64,000 bases of DNA from Paulownia fortunei (taxonomy: Eukaryota; Streptophyta; Magnoliopsida; Lamiales; Paulowniaceae). The stretch spans positions 11,005,993-11,069,992 of the forward strand of contig CM033109.1 of assembly GCA_019321725.1 (NCBI GenBank), read 5' to 3'. The translations under genes were made by a program, and so were the position numbers. The notes beneath the pieces were generated by a model. That model made no database searches and was not told where the DNA came from. It saw only the letters and a list, made by a program, of their open reading frames with translations. Positions 11,578 to 23,365 of this stretch are shown here, in pieces. The stretch's first letter is position 1; every line of letters begins with the position of its first letter.

Positions 11578-12440
11578 TATAAAGAGAATTAACCCCTCAA
11601 TTTGCATGCAAAAAATCCTAATGGAGGAGAGCTATAAGCCCATGGTGTGGCCACAAAGAATATTAAATCAATGATTTAATAGGTAGTAAAGGCCGAAACC
11701 ATCAAACTTTTTGATGCAGGTATTATCTGTCCAATGTCCGATAGTACGTGGGTGACGTATAATGTGTTCCTAGAAAAGGAGGTATGACCATTGTTCATAA
11801 TGATCAAAATGAGTTGATACCATCTAGGACAGTCATAGGGTGGAGAGTGTGTAGGACCATAGGAGGTTGAATGATGCTACTAGAAAAGACCACTTTTTCT
11901 TTCTTTTTTATGATGAAATATTGGAAAGGCTCGTGAGTTTTGAATTTTATTACTTCTTTGATGGATATTCAAGTTATAACCAAATTGCTATAGCTCTCTA
12001 GGATTAAGAGAAAACTAGTTTCACTTGTCCTTATGGTACATTTACATTTAGGAGAATGCCCTTTGGTTTGTGTAATGCAACCACGATATTTAAAATATGC
12101 ATGATGGCTATTTTTCATGCTATGGTAGAAAAATTTCTTAAGATTTTCATGGATGATTTTTCCATTTTGGACCATCATTTGATACTTGCTTGACAAATCT
12201 TGATTTGGTTTTAGCTAGGTATGAGGAAACTAATCTTGTTTTGAATTGGGAGAAATGTCATTTCATGGTCAAGGAAGGTATTGTCCTTGGTCACAAGATC
12301 TTACATAGAGGAATTAAGGTGGATAGGGCTAAGATGTAGGTGATTGAGAAGTTACCTCCTCCTATATCGGTGAAGAGAGTGAGAAGTTTCTTAGACTGGT
12401 TTCTACCTCCGATTTATCAAGAACTTTTCACAAATTGCTA
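11578..12440 (+). pseudogene. Athila reverse transcriptase remnant
   Basis: Read across several frames, this region carries RT blocks in order: INPSICMQKILMEESYKP near 11590, LNDATRKDHFF near 11870, TCPYGTFTFRRMPFGLCNAT near 12025-12080, and the catalytic FMDDF at 12146-12160. Downstream are NWEKCHFMVKEGIVLGHKI and EKLPPPISVKRVRSF, the connection region. Many stops and frameshifts are present, although the two catalytic aspartates survive. The enzyme would copy element RNA to DNA inside the particle. Confidence 0.82.
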
Positions 12441-12930
12441 AAACCCTCTCAAGTCTCTTAGTAAAAGATGCACAATTTAACTTGATGATGATTGTTTGCA
12501 GGCCTTCCAAACTTTGGAGGAGAAGCTAATCACTACACCTATCATGGCAGCACCCGATTAGAGCCTACCATTTGTGCTTATAAGTGATGCAAGTCATGTA
12601 GCTATTGGTTCAGTCCGTAGGCAAAGGAAAAAAAAAGTATTCTAAACCATTTACTACGCTAGTCGTACTTTGAATAAAGCATAACAAAACTATGGCACAA
12701 CTGAAAAAGAACTTCTAGCGATAGTATTTTTGTTAGATAGGTTTTATTCATACCTTGTTTTGGCAAAAGTGATAGTGTACACGGACCATTCTTAAATACC
12801 TTCTTGCTAAGAAAGATGCAAAACCAAGGTTAATTAGATGGTTTCTTTTGTTGCAAGAATATGACCTTGAGATTAGAGACAAGAAGGGTGTGGAAAATAT
12901 TGATGCGGATCACTTGGATAGAGAGTCCTA
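12441..12930 (+). pseudogene. Athila RNase H remnant
   Basis: Recognisable pieces are a degenerate SDASHVAIGSV motif near 12580, then [20 protein letters not shown] and [16 protein letters not shown] up to about 12920. These correspond to the RNase H region that follows RT in gypsy polyproteins and removes the RNA strand of the hybrid. Frameshifts and stops interrupt it. Confidence 0.75.
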
Positions 12931-13139
12931 GTGTTGAGCATAATAATATTGAACAAATTGCTTAAAAATTTTCGAATGAAGAATTGTATGTTATTTCTTC
13001 ACCTCCTTGGTTTGCACAATTTGCGAATTACCTTATGTCCAGTATCCTACCCTATGATCTTTCATTTTATCAAAATAAATAGTTTTTATCTGATGTTAAA
13101 CATTATGTGTGGGAGGATCCTTTTTGTTCAAAGTTTGTG

Positions 13140-14260
13140 CAGATAATGTAGTGAGACGATGTGTGCCCGAAGAAAAGATGCTATATACATTACACTATTA
13201 CCATAACTAGGAGGTAAGTAGTCACTTTGTTCCAACAAAAACAACGGTAAAGGTACTTCAATCCGATTTCTATTGGCCAACATTATATAAGGATGCTTAT
13301 AATTATGTTGCTTGTTGTGAAAGTGTCAACGAACTAGAAACATCTCTAGTAGAAATGAAATGCCTTTGAATAATATTCTTGAATATGAGCTTTTTGATGT
13401 GTGGGGACTTGACTTCATGGGCCTTTTTCCTAGCTCTTATTCTAATAGATTTATACTTTTCGCTGTGGATTATATGTCTAAATAGGTTGAAGCGGAAACA
13501 TTTCGCACTAATGATGCTAGGGCAGTGATCCACTTCTTGAAAAAATATATTTTCACTTGATCTAGAGCAATTATTAGTGATGGTGGCTCTCACTTTTGCA
13601 ATAAACACTTTAAAAAACTCTTGAGTAATAAAATTGCTACCCCGTATCACCTCCAAATAAGTGGACAAGTAGAAGTGTCTAATAGAGAAATCAAATGAAT
13701 TTTGGGAAAAAAAGTGAGCTTAACTAGGAAAGATTGGGTATTGCGACTTAACGATACTTTATTGGCTTATAGGCCAACATATAAAGCACCTATTGGGATG
13801 ACACCATATAGGTTAGTCTTTTTTAAAGCATGTCATCTCCTCGTTCAACTCGAGCATCGTGCATATTGGGCTAGTAAATTTTTTAGCTTTGATATACAAG
13901 ATGCAGGGAAAAATAGGTTGTTGCAATTGAATGAGTTGGAGGAGTTCTGGGGCCAAGCATACGAGAATGCTAAACTATATAAGGAAAGGACTAAAAGATG
14001 ACATGACAAGCACATTGTGAAAATGAGTTTGTTGAAGGGGATCTTGTGCTCTTATACAGCTCTCGATTGAAACTCTTCTGGGGCAAGTTGAAGTCATAGT
14101 GGTCCAAACCTATTACCATCACCAAAGTCTTTCCTTCTAGAGTTGTGGAGGTGTACATTCCGAAGACGGGCACATTCAAAGTGAATGGACAATGGTTGAA
14201 ACCATATTTGGGGGGTGGAACCATTTCCACTATTGCTCTTGCCCACTCCCCATGAGAGGT
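13140..14260 (+). pseudogene. Athila integrase remnant
   Basis: The core domain reads [17 protein letters not shown] near 13390, then IISDGGSHFCNKHFKKLL near 13570 and ISGQVEVSNREIK near 13660. The DDE residues (D in GLDFMG, D in SDGG, E in VEVSNRE) are still present. The frame 13702-14001 continues with KDWVLRLNDTLLAYRPTYK and APIGMTPYRLVF, the C-terminal half. Stops after EIK and elsewhere disable it. The enzyme would insert the cDNA into the genome. Confidence 0.82.
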
Positions 14261-15990
14261 TTTAAGCCAAGCTAAAGATTATAAATTAGAACTACTCCTT
14301 CCCTTCGTATCTTTTTTCTTTTTTAGTTGTCATTGTGCTTCTCTATTTCTTAGTAGTTGTGTAGAGCCCTTGTGCTTTCATGTTCTCTTTTTCTTATGTA
14401 GATGGACGCCTCCTTGGTGATATGGGTGGATTCCCCATGGACGCCAAGGGCATCATCTAATGGAAAGTGGAGTTTTATATTTCCCCCCTTTATATGCTTT
14501 ATTTCTTTAAACATTGAGGACACTGTTAATTTTAAAGTTGGGGGTGAGATTTTTATTTTATGTGAGCTTTATGTGAAAAATTGAGCCAATTTTTTTTTGT
14601 TGAAGATTTTTATGTGAATTACATGTTATGTATGATGAAAGTCCAATAGCAAGCATGTTGTTGTTGACAAACTTAGTTGAGTTCATGTTTTGTGATTGAA
14701 TGAATAATTTGATTATCGATTGCCTATGATGATACCTAATTGATATTGTACAAATCTAGAGGAAAGAAAGATTGTTAGTCTTTTGACATGGCAATTCTTG
14801 TGTGTATTTGATCTTTGTCATGAATGATGAATTTTCATTGAGCACATTATGTCGAAATCTTGTGAATTGCGTGTTACTTGGTGTTGGATTTTGCTTTTAA
14901 TGTATATTGGTCATTTTGTGGTGTTCTAGAACTTTCTTAATTACTCTTTAAGGCGAAATCCTAGATGACTAGCAAATTTGAAAATAATTTAGGCCATATT
15001 TGACTCGTTTGTGCCTTTCAAGCCTACCTTGATCACATCTTTAATCATTACTTACCCCTTTGAGCCTTTTTTAAAGAATGACATGTGCAATGCATATGAA
15101 TGACCACTATTCAACTTTGTTTCTTGAAGCTCACTATACCTACCCTCTACAGCCCAAACAAATCAATGTATGTCCCTAAAAAAGCTTAAGGTGTGACATT
15201 TTACACACAATCTTATCAAGAGATCAAATCGAGACATGTTGAGGGCATGGATGAATGCATTTAGGGGTATGAGGAAGGAATATGTGCAATAAAACCATCA
15301 TAACTCATGTTGATGAAAAGAAATAAGTTTAGGGGTTGTGAAAGCAAAAAAACAAGAAAGGAAGCCTTGAGATTCATGAAAAAACAAGAAGAAGAAAAAA
15401 GAAAAAAATTGCAAAAAAGAAAAGAAGTAAAAGAAAAAAAAGGTTGTAGAAAAAGAAAAGAAAAGAAGAGTATAATCCCAAGGGAAAAATGAAGAGAAAT
15501 GGGAAAGAAAGAAGAAAGGAGAAGAGTAAAGATGTTGAAGTGCAAAAATGCTTTATGCTCTCTTACGTTGTTTATCCTTACCCTTCCATTGTAAGCCAAT
15601 ACCTATGCCTTACGTTACAAGCTTATTGAAGTCCTTTTGATCTAAGTTTGCAAGTGTCTACATTAGTAGAGAAGTTGTATGAAAAGCAAGCCTAAGGAAC
15701 ACCTAGAACTCCTTTGCTTAGACCATGAGAGTCATTATTGTGAAATTCATACCTAAAATGCATGCATGAAACTTGAGCTTGACATTTCACACACACATAT
15801 TTTGAATTCATGACTAGATTGATGAAACACAAGTTTTGTATTATTATTCGACTAGCTTTGTGACTAACCTTTGAATTCATGTGCAATAAGGGTTGATGAC
15901 GCATTTGAATTAGTTGATCAAGTTTAGTAATTCATGATCAACTATGAGCCTATTATAGTTTGGTTTTAAATTTTGATCAAGGACGAGCAG
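14261..15990 (+). other. 3' non-coding region of the Athila element
   Basis: No env-like or other convincing ORF is present. An ACATTGAGGACACTG motif (14511-14525), followed at once by a purine-rich AAAGTTGGGGGTGAG (14534-14548), resembles the polypurine tract at the 3' LTR and may be a second priming-like site common in this lineage. At 15310-15540 the + strand is almost entirely purine (long AAG/GAA runs). Confidence 0.6.
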
Positions 15991-16011
15991 AAGGGTAAGT
16001 TTGGGGGTAGT
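15991..16011 (+). other. Polypurine tract of the Athila element
   Basis: AAGGGTAAGTTTGGGGGTAGT lies immediately before the 3' LTR and is the expected plus-strand primer for second-strand synthesis. It sets the LTR start at 16012. Confidence 0.8.
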
Positions 16012-17612
16012 TGATAAGCTCATAAATTGTAACATTTTCAACATCTCCATGAGCACAATTAGACATGTGTTTGCCTTAAAAGTGATACAATTGTACCTCA
16101 TTTTGTGATAATTGTGTGTAGGGACTAAAAATTAAGAATGGAGTGAATCCTTGGTGAAAAATGGCCAAGATTAGACAAAAAGGAACTTGCACTGCGACAC
16201 CTCCCTGATGGCGCTGTGGTATGAGCATAAAAAATTAGGTAGTGAGTGTAGATTTCTATGGCACCGCGACACCCCCATTTGGCGCCACAGTGCGAACACT
16301 AGAAATTGGGCAGTGAGCAGCCTTTTTCAAAGTGCCGCAGTGCTTGAGAAGTAGGGGATTTTGCGCCGTAGCTCCAGCAGTTCAAACATGAAAAACATAG
16401 CTGCGGATTTTTGAGAGACAAGTGGCAATCGCATGGAACCTTTCTTGTTATATACCGCTACACCCTCACACACCATATGATACTCTATTAGATGCACTAT
16501 ATACACACAATTACATCACACAAATGATAGATACACACATGCTTTCACATAATTGTCTTGAACAACATATAAGACACATCATTCAACACACAATTCATTA
16601 CCCACACACTTTACACTTGAATTCTCACACACACTTTCTCTCCATCCCAAAACACACACTTCTCCATATTTCTTCACACACCATACCTAGAACACCCATT
16701 ACCCATTCACCAAGGAGCTTGGGGATTTGAAGACAAGAAAAGGAAAAGATTCATTTGGGCATTGAATATCTTCAAGAAGAAATGAAGAATCAAATAGTAG
16801 TTGTAGCTTCTACTTTAATTTCTTCTTTTATTTTGTGTGGTTTTGAGAAATCTTCAAGGATCATGATGTTTACAAACATTTGGTGCTTGTTTAATTTCAA
16901 TATGAGCTAAACTATTTTTGTCAAGACATAGACAATCGTTTCTATAGAGTGAGTGGATGTTTACATTATGATTGGGATGTTGCTTTTATTGTGATGAGCA
17001 TATACTATGTGTTTAATGCTTCTTGATTTTTGGCCAATTTCAACATGATTCTAATTGTTGCAATTAAGCCAAGAGGGAAGGTTGTAGCAATGGACCAGGT
17101 AGTATATGCCATGGATCGACCACTATAGAGATATAGGCATAGGTACATATAGTAGTCATAGATTTGACCATCGAAAGCTAGTGGAATTCACAAATATCAA
17201 AGCATTCTTAGTGGTATGGCCCATAGCTAGAGATAGCGTCGATGGCCTACTAGTGGTAGATTTGGTCCGTCTCGAGAAAGAGCACTAATTACAATAGAAA
17301 GACCCACTGTCACACACCTTATATCATTCCAATTCACAATTAAGCTAGGTTCATTACAATATAAAATGGCTAACCAATTCCTTGACGCTTCCCAGTATTG
17401 CATTCAATCCCTCAATCTATTTGGACTTTAGTTTTTATTTAATTTTCTAGGTTTTAGCTTTCAATTCTATCATCCAAACTTTTGATAGGTTAAATATAGT
17501 TGGATTTATCTGTACTTTAGTAGTTGCTCATATATTCTCTAGGGACATGACATCCGTATACTCATATACTTTAATTACTTATTGGCCCGTACACTTATAT
17601 GATTTGATTGCA
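16012..17612 (+). repeat. 3' LTR of the Athila-type element
   Basis: Aligns end to end with the 5' LTR, reading straight through the site where the hAT element sits in the other copy. The last 15-20 bases matching ...GTGTAGCCACATCA are missing or replaced, and copia integrase coding begins about 17613, so this LTR is clipped. A CA-rich, pyrimidine-dominated stretch (16450-16690) makes a chance ORF at 16422-16730. Confidence 0.85.
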
Positions 17613-18665
17613 TTATCCGTACACCATGTGAGCTATGGAAAGGAAGAAATCCCAATATCTCCTACTTCCATGAAATCAAATGCAAGTTTTACATACACAA
17701 CAATGACAAGGATCAACTCCAAGTATTCGATGCTAAAGCTAATGAAGGGTTGTTTCTATAGTCGAAGTCTTTTCAAAGAACTTCAAATAGTTAGTCCTTG
17801 ACTCCAGTACCACCATGTTTCTTCTCTTTTTATCACGGGTGCTATTGTACTACTAGTAAGGCACAAAAGTCTTTAAAAAAAGAAAACTAGCGATAGAAGA
17901 GTCCATTCTTGTTGTCTTTGATGAAAAAGACAACTAGCCAAGTGTCCCATCAAATAATGGACTAGAGCTAAGCAATGAACACATTAAGAGCTGGCCGATC
18001 TAAACTTGACAGAAGATCAACACATGGATGGCTTCACAAAAATCAATGGAGATTCAGATTAGGATAGTGAAGAAGAAGACATTAATCTATCAAAAGCGGA
18101 TCAGGTAAGTTAAGGCAATTATGGAGCAATTGACTAGATTGCTACCTAACTTGAGATGGTTAAGATTTTATCCTCCAAAAATAGTGATTAAATCCCCAAC
18201 TATAGGAGTCAGAACTAGATTAACACCTCAAAATGAGGTGATGTTCCTCATTTTTTCTCATAAACATAGATAAAGATAGTGGAAGAAGCCCTGGCTAATT
18301 CAAGTTGGATTGAAACTATGCAAAAAGAGCTCAACCAATTCGAGAGAAGTAAAATTTGGACACTTATCCCAAGCCGACACATCAAAATATTATCAGAACT
18401 AAGTAGGTTTTTCAGAAAAAAAAAATGGACGAGCAAGGCATTATGACTAGGAATAAGGCAAGACTGGTTATTAAAGTTTATTCATGAGAAGAAAACATAG
18501 ATTTTGATGAAACATTTGCACTTGTGGCTAGGCTAAAAGTGATTAATGTCTTTCTAACATATCCATCCTATAAAAACTTCATAGTATACCAAATAGATGT
18601 CAAGAGCGCATTTATGAATGGTCAATTGCAAGAGGAGGTGTGTGTAGAGTAGCCTCCTAAGAATA
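17613..18665 (+). pseudogene. SIRE-like copia integrase C-terminus, linker and RT N-terminus
   Basis: Starts at the edge of the Athila LTR with TPCELWKGRNPNISYFHEIK and NNDKDQLQVFDAKANEGLF, the end of a copia integrase. A linker with SILVVFDEKDN follows near 17910. RT begins with patches such as MQKELNQFERSK near 18320, RARHYD*E*GKTGY (counterpart of RNKARLV), DFDETFALVARL and VYQIDVKSAFMNGQLQEEV to about 18650. The order is correct but there are many stops and frameshifts. The RT catalytic YVDD region and RNase H are absent, so the fragment is truncated at both ends. Confidence 0.75.
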
Positions 18666-19230
18666 GGCATATAAATTTACTAGCATAAAATCATTTATGT
18701 GTACGTTTCGATGTGTGGATACATTAGATGGGTAAGTCACAGAACACTAAGGCAAATCTAATTCTTGATAAAGGGGCAATATTTTAAATCATTTCACACC
18801 CTACATCAATTGGAGTGCATATTCTAGTATAATTTCCAAACTTAGGTTTTTCAATTAAAGAGGGTAATTAGAAATGCAAATTGATAATTGTATTGGATAC
18901 CAAGATTATATATTATATATAGGTATATTTTATCTCTTATTTTAAAACTTTTAAATTTTGGTGGTGCATATGAACCCAACAAGTTAGCCTTTGGAAGAGT
19001 GTCCAGAATTTGTTTATCTTGAACAAGTTGAGCTCTTCTTGCATGCTTCTACCTAACTTGGGGTTGCTACAACTTCTACATTTTTTGGTTCGATCTGTGA
19101 GAGAAATATAAGGAATATTGCTTTATTTTATGTTGATCTAGTTCGGACTCCTATAGTGGGTGACTTGATCACCAAATCAGGTGAGTGACCTTTGAGCCAT
19201 CTCAGGTCCGATTGCAGCTCAACCTACTAA
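18666..19230. other. Unassigned AT-rich interval between two copia fragments
   Basis: I see nothing recognisable here. A TA-rich patch occurs around 18905-18930. The interval separates two convergent SIRE-like fragments. Confidence 0.3.
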
Positions 19231-19246
19231 TCCTATGTTGACTCTA

Positions 19247-20400
19247 TTATTCCTTGATTTTCTTGATCTGTTGATATATTGCATCTTGGTGAGGTTCGTT
19301 TTCCATAATGTCTTGATTAGAATCTTTGTTGATATTTATAATGACATCTTTAGTAAACTCTAGATTGTCCAACTTCCAAATATCTTCATTTTTTAGCTCT
19401 ACTCCATTGTTTGGTGGAGCATTCTGCTGGTTGTCTTTTTCATCAAAGACAACATGGATTGAGTCTTCTATAAGTAATGTTCTTTTGTTGAACACTCTAT
19501 ATATCTTATTTGTAGAGGAATAGCCTAAGAATACTCCTTCGCCTATTTTTATGTCGAATAGATAGAGTTGATCCTTGCCATTATTGTGAATATAGCACTC
19601 ACATCCAAATATGTAAAGGAAGGAGATATTAGCTTTCTCCCATTCCTCGTACGGTGTCCTACTATGTTTTCTATTGATTATACACTAATCCCTAGTATAG
19701 AAAGTTGTGTTTGTTGCCTTTACTCAGAATCTCTTTTGAAGCTTTAGTTTATTAAGCATTATTCTTATAGCCTCCTTAAGTGTCTTTTTTTTTCTCTCAG
19801 CAACTCCATTTTGTTGAGTAGTTTTAAAAAATAAGTATTCATGCCTAATGTCATTTTCAAAGTAGTAATTCTCCACTCCACTGTATGTTAATCCAGTGCC
19901 TTTGTCCTATCTGATGCACACAATGGCTTGGCAAGCCATTCTCTATCTAAATCTTCTTCATCAGTTCAGTTAACTTAGTGCATGTGTCATGTTCGCTCTG
20001 CAGGAAAATAATCAAAGTGTATCTGGTGTAGTCATCTACGACCAAAAGGGTGTAACTTTTTCCACCGAGGCTGATTATCTTCACTGGTTCAAATAGATCT
20101 ATGAGTAGTTATAGAGATTTGTGCTTCTTATTCTTGAATGTTGATTTGATCAGCCTTTGCAGCTGGGAAGCTTGGGCCACTTTGGTTTTTTGAAACATTA
20201 TGCTTGAGAGTCCTTCCACCAGTCCATGTTTGGAGAGCTTTGCAATAGTCTTGAAGTTGAGGTGGTTCATGCATTTGTACCACAACCAACCATGTTCTAA
20301 TACGTTCTTTACTATGGAAAGAATAATGTTAGCAATACAATATAATAACCAGTCAACTATATAGATATTGCCTTTTCTTACTCCGATAAGTTTGATACGA
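19247..20400 (-). pseudogene. SIRE-like integrase and linker
   Basis: Reading down the minus strand: the zinc/core region of integrase around 20400-19800 (HLNFKTIAKLSKHGLVEGL, then a degenerate core), then PYEEWEKANISFLYIFGCEC at about 19640 and HNNGKDQLYLFDIKIGEGVF at 19560. The linker IEDSIHVVFDEKDNQ and an acidic tail with NNGVELKNEDIWKLDNLEF follow in the frame 19495-19247. This is the C-terminal half of a copia integrase. Stops occur in the core. Confidence 0.75.
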
Positions 20401-20657
20401 CCAGCTTTAACATATTTGACAAAGCAGATATTATTTAAAGATTCAACAGTATAGCCTTCGTCACAAAATTGACTGATGCTAAGCAAGTTGAACATAAGAC
20501 CTTCAACATAAGACACATCGGTAATAGAGATGTTACCCTTGCATACTTTACCTAAGCCTTTGGTTTTAGCTCTAGAGTTGTCACCAAATATGATAGTAGG
20601 GCCTCTGGTTGCTTTGAATTCTATCAAAAAGCTCTTGTCTCCAGTTATGTGCCCCAA
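20400..20657 (-). pseudogene. SIRE-like copia protease
   Basis: The frame beginning at 20657 reads MGHITGDKSFLIEFKATRGP, TIIFGDNSRAKTKGLGKVCK and ISITDVSYVEGLMFNLLSIS, the copia protease domain just after its DSG active site. The active-site stretch itself should lie just above 20660, where the frame is broken. Protease cuts the gag-pol polyprotein. Confidence 0.75.
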
Positions 20658-20929
20658 GCAACTACTACTAATTTACCATAACTGAGGTGCATTAACTGAC
20701 CTGTGTACCTCATTGGTTTGTGGAGTATACTAAATTACATCGTTTACCATTAATCATATTAGTAGTTCTTCCTTTATGTCACTGTCTTCATCATTTGAGA
20801 ATTCTTGCTTAGTTTGTCTACTAGATTTAGCTTCAGCTACCAAACTTTCGCCTTTTCTTTTGAGCTTTCTTTCTTTCTTTCCTGCTTTTTCTTTCTTCCT
20901 CAGTGTACTTTTGTACAAGAGGGTATGGA

Positions 20930-21800
20930 CAGTTTCAGGTAAAGTACCCTAATTTTCTGCAATTATAGAATAAATCATTGAGTTGTCGATATTCATATTT
21001 TACATCAGTGGCCTTGATTTGAGGTTGTCTTTTCAGTGTTAAAGGTTGCCCTTTGAAGTTATTCTTCATGAACTTTTTGAGTTTTTCATTATTTATTACC
21101 ATTAACTAATTAGTTGTCTGTTGAGTGAAATGCTACTAAAGCAATAATAGCTTTATGGCCCAACATGGTGACCTTTTCCTTTGTCTTTCGTCCCATCTCA
21201 AACTCATATGCCTTGATATCTAAGAAAAGTTCATGGAGAGTCATCTTAGAAAGATCTTTGGATTCTCTCACCACCACCATCTTCATGTCCCATTCCTTAG
21301 GGAATGCTCGAATCACCTTGAGAATAATCTCCTTAATTTTATATTTTTTAACAAGGGTAATGAGTTCATTTACGATAGTTGTAAACCTCTCATCCATTTA
21401 ATCCAGAGTTTCTCCTTGCTTCCATCTTGAAAGTTTTGAATTTTTGCACAACAAAAGAAAGCTAGTTCTCCTTGATTTAATGTGTCCCCTCACAGATCAT
21501 GGTGATCTTTTCCCATATCTCCTTGGCAGTTTGGCACTTCTTCACTTTGTTGAACATGGCCTTGTTAAGAGTTTTGAACAAAATATCCTTGGCCACATTG
21601 TCGAGGTAGGCTTTCTTTCTTTCAGCGCTCGACCTTTCGCTCTTTAGATTCGACACCAGATCTTCTCTGGCTTTGGGATCAGTTTTGGTGATTTCTATAG
21701 GATCATAGTCCATTATCATCGTCCAAAGCCAATAAATGTGCCTGCATGAAAATCTTCCAATCACCATATTCTTCAAGAGAAAACATAGAAAGTCTAGCAA
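20930..21800 (-). pseudogene. gag: SIRE-like copia gag
   Basis: Two frames cover it. The upstream one (21800-21477) reads WTMIMDYDPIEITKTDP, VAKDILFKTLNKAMFNKVKK and AKEIWEKITMICEGTH, the capsid N-terminal half. The second (21397-21110) reads MDERFTTIVNELITLVKKYK, VIRAFPKEWDMKMVVVRESK and MTLHELFLDIKAYEFEMGRK, the C-terminal half. A degenerate zinc knuckle (FYNCRKLGYFT) lies near 20970-20940, with its histidine and last cysteine spoiled. The gene is disrupted between the two frames. Confidence 0.78.
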
Positions 21801-21898
21801 TGTTATCTCTGATCTTTAGGCTAAAAAATTATACAAGAAAAAAAAATAGATCCTGACTCGTGAGATTTGAAAAATAGAAAAGGTTTTCAACAGTCAAT

Positions 21899-21911
21899 CA
21901 CTCTGATACCA
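21899..21911 (-). other. tRNA-Met primer-binding site (SIRE-like element)
   Basis: The minus strand reads TGGTATCAGAGTG, complementary to the 3' end of initiator tRNA-Met, the usual copia primer. It lies between gag (lower coordinates) and the LTR (higher coordinates), confirming a minus-strand element. Confidence 0.8.
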
Positions 21912-21917
21912 CTTATT

Positions 21918-23364
21918 TGTCCCAAGTGGCATGAAAATATCTAGAGGGGATGAGAAGACCTTTCAAAATATACTCTACTTTTTCAAAACTTAGTCACCTG
22001 AAAAGTTGACAAAACAGTTGCTCAATTTGAACACTTGAGCTGCTTTGGCCTGTTGGAGACTCTATGATGTTAGTTTAGTGAAACGGTGAGTATTGCAGTG
22101 GAAGTACTTATAAAAAATATCGTGTCTATTTTGTATGTTGTGCAATGTAGTTAAATATTATAACAAATAAATAAATTGTGGAAATATAAACTGCAAGAAT
22201 GTAAATGGCACAATAATTCAGTAGTAGTTCGAAGGTGGGACAATCCTTCTACGTCTACTTTACTCCTATCTTCCAAAGGAATCCACTAGAACAAACTAAG
22301 ACTTATAACAAAGTAAGTTCTAATATAACAACTTAGTTCCCCAAACTTAGCAAAATGGTTTTTTCTCAACCGCTTGTTCCCCAAACTCTACTTATATTGC
22401 AAACTAATTATTCTACACAAGTCCAACCCAGTCTTCTGACAAAAGTTCGATTGATGAATCTTCCTGAATAGGTCCAACTCAGAAATCTTCCAACACAATT
22501 CAGAATTTGAACCAATTACACATGTTTGAGTCCACCTTGATAACTCTTCATATTTCAAAGTGATAAGTGTATCACTCAGCAAACAATTTTGTGCACAAAA
22601 AATTGTTGAGTGTTCTTTCTAGACTGCTATGGCCCTTAGGCAATTTTTGAGAGCTTTTCCCGCTAATAGCATTTAATGCTTTTAGTAAAGATCTTATAGC
22701 ATGCTTTCATGCATATTGCGTGTATCTCTCTTTTTCTTCTTTTATAACTCTTTTTCTATCTATTATACCTACTTCCCTCTTTTTTCGTTAGTGCAGTTGT
22801 TATGTCATACTACTACGCAATCACAGTCTGACATTATTTGTAATCTATTATCCTTTTCCTGTAATGCCTGCCATGTTGCCCCTTTTTTATAGTGTAGCAT
22901 TAATTAGTATGAAGTTGATTATTATAACTTAATCCATTAAAGGTACCCCTGCCCTCACTCTAATGTGACCCCTTAGCCTTGCTAAGTGTACTACTCTAGT
23001 CTTGGACTTGCCTGCATCTCAAAATCTTGTTACTTTATTGTTCAGCTTATTCACTTGACTGACTTTGTTGATACTTCAATAACTTTAAGTCCTCACTTGA
23101 CAGCCTCTGTCATCACTCCTCTAAAACCCTTAGTCCCCTTAAATCTTCACATTTGTTCTTGGACTTTGTTGTCTTGGTCTTGAACTCTTCATCACTTCTC
23201 TGATCATCAGCTCTTCTTTATCTTTTCTATTTTTTGGCTTAGTCTTCAAAAGAACTACTTAGTACAATAGTCTTTTGTAAAAGACCTAGCAAAATAGAAA
23301 AACTTCAAGAGTTTTATGGGTCTAACTTATTCGTTATCAAAATTTATACAAGTTATACTTAACA
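21918..23364 (-). repeat. 5' LTR of the SIRE-like element
   Basis: Assigned by position next to the primer site. In + coordinates it starts TGTCCCAAGTGG and may end ...ACTTAACA at 23364, directly before RNase H coding of another copia element. It is about 1.45 kb and T/C-rich on the + strand, with many short CTT runs. No second copy remains, so the outer end is an inference. Confidence 0.55.
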
Positions 23365-23365
23365 C

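Larger units (their letters stand above)
6306..17612 (+). mobile_element. Athila-type Ty3/gypsy retrotransposon, degenerate
   Basis: Two related LTRs (6306-8843 and 16012-17612) bracket a tRNA-Asp-type primer site, gag, protease, RT, RNase H and integrase in gypsy order, and a polypurine tract. The LTRs start TGATARGCTCATAAATT and differ at roughly one base in ten, so the insertion is old. Long LTRs, the TAGCGCCATTGCC primer site, the gag/protease style and a long non-coding stretch after integrase all point to the Athila lineage. All ORFs have stops or frameshifts. No matching 5-bp TSD was found: AAGTA precedes the left LTR, and the right LTR runs straight into copia integrase sequence, so one flank has been rearranged. 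Confidence 0.88.
19231..23364 (-). mobile_element. SIRE-like copia retrotransposon, 3' truncated, minus strand
   Basis: From high to low coordinates the minus strand shows an LTR (about 23364-21918), a tRNA-Met primer site (21911-21899), gag (21800-21110), a zinc knuckle, protease and integrase, ending in the integrase/RT linker near 19247. RT, RNase H and the 3' LTR are missing. The linker (SIHVVFDEKDN) is the same segment seen on the + strand at 17910, so two copies of one family lie here in opposite orientation. Confidence 0.78.

Noticed and set aside
14261..15990. Possible env-like gene after Athila integrase
   Set aside because: No open frame of suitable length, no signal peptide and no membrane segment; the 112-codon minus frame at 15261-15599 is the shadow of the purine tract.
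16422..16730. 102-codon ORF rich in His, Thr and Leu
   Set aside because: It lies in the Athila 3' LTR in a CACA/pyrimidine-rich stretch; the homologous part of the 5' LTR has no matching ORF.
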